A stretch of 8,300 nucleotides of DNA from Bacteroidales bacterium M5 (GTDB lineage Bacteria; Bacteroidota; Bacteroidia; Bacteroidales; Muribaculaceae). The stretch lies in NCBI GenBank assembly GCA_001689535.1, contig LUJP01000093.1, positions 6,161-14,460 of the forward strand. The letters are read 5' to 3'. The position numbers and the translations under genes are program-made. The notes beneath the pieces are model-generated. The model did no database searches, was not told the DNA's origin, and saw nothing but the letters and a program-made list of their open reading frames with translations. Numbering within the stretch: the stretch's first letter is position 1; every line of letters begins with the position of its first letter. Of this stretch, positions 5,727 through 8,300 are shown piece after piece.

Positions 5727-6943
5727 AAACAGCATCGGCCCTCCACCGCCTCCTGAAGCGCAACATAAGCGCGGCGCAACTCACAGGCTACGCCCTGGCC
5801 AACCTCGTGGGGTTGGCGCTGGTGGCCATAGCCGTGCAGTTCCACGCCGACGTCAACTCCGTGATGGAGGCCGAGGACTCCTTCATCTCGCGCGACTATA
5901 TAGTGATTTCGCGGAAGGTGTCGGGCCTGGGATCGCTCACAGGAGGCCATACATCATTCTCACCGGCCGACATAGCCGACATCGAGGCGCAACCCTGGGT
6001 GCGCCGCACAGGACGCTTCACAGCCTCCGGATTCAACGTGGCCGCAACGGTCGACGTGGGCTCGCGAGGAATGTCGACGGCTCTCTTTCTCGAATCCATC
6101 CCCACCGAATTCTTCGACCGCGTGCCGCAGGGCTGGGACTACACTCCCGGCAGCGGCAAGCCCGTGCCCGTGATAGTGAGCAAAGACTACCTCACGCTCT
6201 ATAACTTCGGCTTCGCCTCGTCGCGCAACATGCCGCGCGTGAGCGAATCGATGATAGGCATGCTCCCAATAAAGCTATCGCTCAGCGGAGCGGGACGGCA
6301 ACAGTGGATCGACGCCCGCATAGCCGGATTCTCGTCGCGCCTCAACACCATAGCCGTGCCTGAGAGCTTCATGGAGTGGGCCAATTCCACATTCGCCGAC
6401 AACGGCGCTCCCGACCCCTCCCGCCTCATAATCGAAGTGAACTCCCCCGGCAATCCCGCCATAGAGAAATATCTCGACAGCTACGGCTACGAGGCCGCGG
6501 GCGACAACGCCACCTCGCGCCGGGCGTCATATTTCCTGAGCGTGGTCACGGCCACAGTGCTTGCCGTGGGTTCGGTGATATGCATTCTGGCATTCGCCAT
6601 ACTCACCCTCAGCATATTCCTGCTGCTGCAGAAAAACAGCGAAAAGATACGTTCGCTGATGATGCTGGGGTATACGCCGCGTGCCGTGGCCTCGACCTAC
6701 TTCACCCTTGTAGGAGCAATAAACGCCGCTGTGCTCGCCGGCTCCGTAGGGCTGATGCTGGTGGCATCGCGCCTGTGGCGGGGCCCGCTTGCCGACATGG
6801 GCATAGGCAGCGCCTCCCCCTCTGTAGCCATCGCCATCGCCGCCGCGATAGCCGTGGCCATCACCCTGCTTAACTTCGCCGCCATTACACACATTATAAG
6901 AAAACGGTTCCCGCAACCGCATAAATCCAAGCAAACCAACTGA
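5723..6943 (+). CDS. FtsX/LolC/MacB-type ABC permease
   Basis: This is the membrane subunit for the ATPase encoded just upstream. From ATG 5723 it has 406 residues. The topology is that of the FtsX/MacB/LolCE superfamily: TM1 at about 20-40, a large extracytoplasmic domain at about 41-270, then TM2 (274-302), TM3 (325-349) and TM4 (364-391). The cytoplasmic stretch between TM2 and TM3 (QKNSEKIRSLMMLGYTPRAV) matches the coupling region typical of these permeases. Only one permease is present, so a MacB-like homodimer is more likely than a LolC/LolE heterodimer. Two ATGs are possible (5717 and 5723); I prefer 5723 because it forms the same ATGA overlap as the preceding junction, and the choice changes only two residues. 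The role, such as lipoprotein or envelope-substrate extraction, export or signalling, is inferred from family and context. Confidence 0.88.
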   Translation: MKTASALHRLLKRNISAAQLTGYALANLVGLALVAIAVQFHADVNSVMEAEDSFISRDYIVISRKVSGLGSLTGGHTSFSPADIADIEAQPWVRRTGRFTASGFNVAATVDVGSRGMSTALFLESIPTEFFDRVPQGWDYTPGSGKPVPVIVSKDYLTLYNFGFASSRNMPRVSESMIGMLPIKLSLSGAGRQQWIDARIAGFSSRLNTIAVPESFMEWANSTFADNGAPDPSRLIIEVNSPGNPAIEKYLDSYGYEAAGDNATSRRASYFLSVVTATVLAVGSVICILAFAILTLSIFLLLQKNSEKIRSLMMLGYTPRAVASTYFTLVGAINAAVLAGSVGLMLVASRLWRGPLADMGIGSASPSVAIAIAAAIAVAITLLNFAAITHIIRKRFPQPHKSKQTN

Positions 6944-6945
6944 AC

Positions 6946-8211
6946 ATGAACGACAATATCATAAGCAAAGAAACATCTGAACGCGCAATCCTCGTGGGAC
7001 TCGTAACTCCCCAGCAGAACGAGCAGAAGGCGCTCGAATACCTCGACGAGCTGGAGTTTCTGGCCGACACCGCCGGCGCGGTGACCGAAAAGAAATTCCT
7101 CCAGAAACTCGGAGGCCCCGATTCGCGTACATTCGTAGGCAAAGGAAAACTTGAGGAAATAAGGCAGTATGTGGAGGACAACGACATAGGCATGGCCATA
7201 TTCGACGACGACCTCACCTCCAAACAGGTTGCCAACATAGAGCGCGAGCTGAAAATCAAGATTCTCGACCGCACGAGCCTGATTCTCGACATATTCGCCA
7301 AGCGCGCGCAGACGGCCAACGCCAAGACGCAGGTGGAACTGGCGCAGTACCAGTATCTTCTGCCGAGGCTCACGCGAATGTGGACACACCTTGAGCGCCA
7401 GCGAGGCGGTATAGGCATGCGCGGTCCCGGTGAGACACAGATAGAGACCGACCGCCGTATAATCCTCGACAAAATCTCACGCCTAAAGGAGGAACTGCGC
7501 CATATCGACCGCCAGAAATCCATGCAGCGCAAAAACCGCGGCAAACTCACCCGCGTGGCGCTGGTGGGCTACACCAATGTGGGCAAATCCACGCTCATGA
7601 ACCTGCTGAGCAAAAGCGATGTGTTTGCAGAAAACAAGCTGTTTGCCACGCTTGACACCACTGTGAGAAAAGTTATAATAGACAATCTGCCCTTCCTTCT
7701 CACTGATACCGTAGGCTTCATCCGCAAGCTCCCCACCCACCTTGTGGAATCGTTCAAGTCAACGCTCGACGAGGTGCGCGACGCCGACCTTCTGGTGCAT
7801 GTGGTTGACATCTCCCATCCCAACTTCGAGGAGCAGATAGAAGTGGTGAACCGCACGCTCGCCGACGTGTGCGAGGGTGCTGACAAGCCCATGATAATGG
7901 TGTTCAACAAAATAGACGCATTCAGCTTCACTCCCAAGGACGCCGACGACCTCACACCCGCCACGCGCGAGAACATATCGCTCGACGAACTGAAAGAGAC
8001 ATGGATGAACCGCATGGGCGATGACGTGGTGTTCATCTCCGCCAAAAAAGGCATCAATATCGACGAGCTCAAACAGAAAATCTACGAGAAAGCAAAGCAG
8101 ATACACCTTACCCGCTTCCCCTACAACGACTTCCTGTTTCAGAAATACGACGACCTCGAAGCTACAGACGAGAATCAGGCTGAAGCTTCCGAAGAAAATA
8201 CCGAGGACTAA
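6946..8211 (+). CDS. hflX: GTPase HflX, ribosome splitting/rescue factor
   Basis: This 421-residue protein is a typical HflX, a GTPase that binds the 50S subunit and splits stalled ribosomes, notably after heat or antibiotic stress. The N-terminal HflX domain includes TFVGKGKLEE (62-71) and ILDRTSLILDIFAKRAQT (106-123). The linker carries the family motif RGGIGMRGPGETQIETDRR (153-171) and a basic helix (about 173-202). The G domain has G1 GYTNVGKS (208-215), G2 Thr in LDTTV (236-240), G3 DTVG (254-257), G4 NKID (321-324) and G5 SAKKG (365-369). The last 17 residues are an acidic, probably disordered tail. It starts 2 bp after the permease stop and so probably shares its transcript; no promoter match was seen between them. 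No functional tie to the ABC module is known to me; cytoplasmic housekeeping is the likely role. Confidence 0.97.
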   Translation: MNDNIISKETSERAILVGLVTPQQNEQKALEYLDELEFLADTAGAVTEKKFLQKLGGPDSRTFVGKGKLEEIRQYVEDNDIGMAIFDDDLTSKQVANIERELKIKILDRTSLILDIFAKRAQTANAKTQVELAQYQYLLPRLTRMWTHLERQRGGIGMRGPGETQIETDRRIILDKISRLKEELRHIDRQKSMQRKNRGKLTRVALVGYTNVGKSTLMNLLSKSDVFAENKLFATLDTTVRKVIIDNLPFLLTDTVGFIRKLPTHLVESFKSTLDEVRDADLLVHVVDISHPNFEEQIEVVNRTLADVCEGADKPMIMVFNKIDAFSFTPKDADDLTPATRENISLDELKETWMNRMGDDVVFISAKKGINIDELKQKIYEKAKQIHLTRFPYNDFLFQKYDDLEATDENQAEASEENTED

Positions 8212-8300
8212 GAGCCGGTTCCCCAATATTTGTTAATGCTGGGATCGCATATCTCTGAGTGATTTTTGTCTTGTGATGAAGGAGCGTAGCCGTAGCTACG
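8212..8300. other. Non-coding right edge with terminal palindrome
   Basis: No gene is complete here. An ATG at 8276 opens a frame (MKERSRSY) that runs off the edge, too short to judge. CGTAGC at 8285-8290 is repeated at 8291-8296, and CGTAGCTACG at 8291-8300 is a perfect 10-bp palindrome ending at the last base. The preceding stretch, with TATCTCTGAG at 8250-8259 and TTTTTGTCTTG at 8263-8273, may be the left arm of a larger inverted repeat whose other arm lies beyond the window. No T-tailed terminator for hflX is evident. Confidence 0.35.

Noticed and set aside
6905..6919. Small hairpin (CGGTT/AACCG) before hflX as a terminator
   Set aside because: It has only a 5-bp stem, lies inside the permease coding sequence and has no T tract, so it is likely chance.
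8276..8300. Start of a further gene at the right edge (ATG at 8276)
   Set aside because: Only eight codons are visible and they overlap the palindrome, so no coding evidence is available.

Overview
The window looks like chromosome from a gut Bacteroidales bacterium, most likely near the Muribaculaceae. The clues are promoter-like matches to the Bacteroidetes -33/-7 consensus (TTTG, TAnnTTTG), the lack of clear Shine-Dalgarno sequences, GC-rich third codon positions combined with a preference for the isoleucine codon ATA, and family-level resemblance of the proteins. This placement is inference; no database was searched.

Positions 1-848 hold no convincing gene. They contain a GC-rich patch with degenerate CGGAC repeats (72-119), a candidate minus-strand promoter (about 224-254), and a striking repeat block (514-775). 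In that block, three 17-bp tandem units on the left are related, in inverted orientation, to seven 22-bp tandem units on the right. The facing units can pair into a hairpin at about 559-644. A -7 element at 820-827 follows, just before the first gene.

Six genes follow, all on the plus strand. A secreted bleomycin-hydrolase/aminopeptidase C type cysteine peptidase (849-2270) and a carboxynorspermidine synthase type saccharopine-dehydrogenase-family enzyme (2376-3572) look like separate units, the second with its own promoter match. A strong hairpin (3601-3650) then separates this pair from a compact cluster: a lipoprotein of unknown function (3685-5070), an ABC ATPase (5067-5726) and an FtsX/LolC/MacB-type permease (5723-6943), joined by ATGA stop-start overlaps. 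The ribosome-rescue GTPase gene hflX (6946-8211) follows after 2 bp. The lipoprotein, ATPase and permease probably form one envelope ABC system whose substrate cannot be told from sequence. The ATPase carries Ser where the switch (H-loop) histidine is expected.

The last 90 bases are non-coding and end in a perfect 10-bp palindrome at the window edge, possibly one arm of a larger inverted repeat. Most of the window is ordinary core genome. The repeat block at 514-775 and the ABC module are the parts that deserve a closer look.
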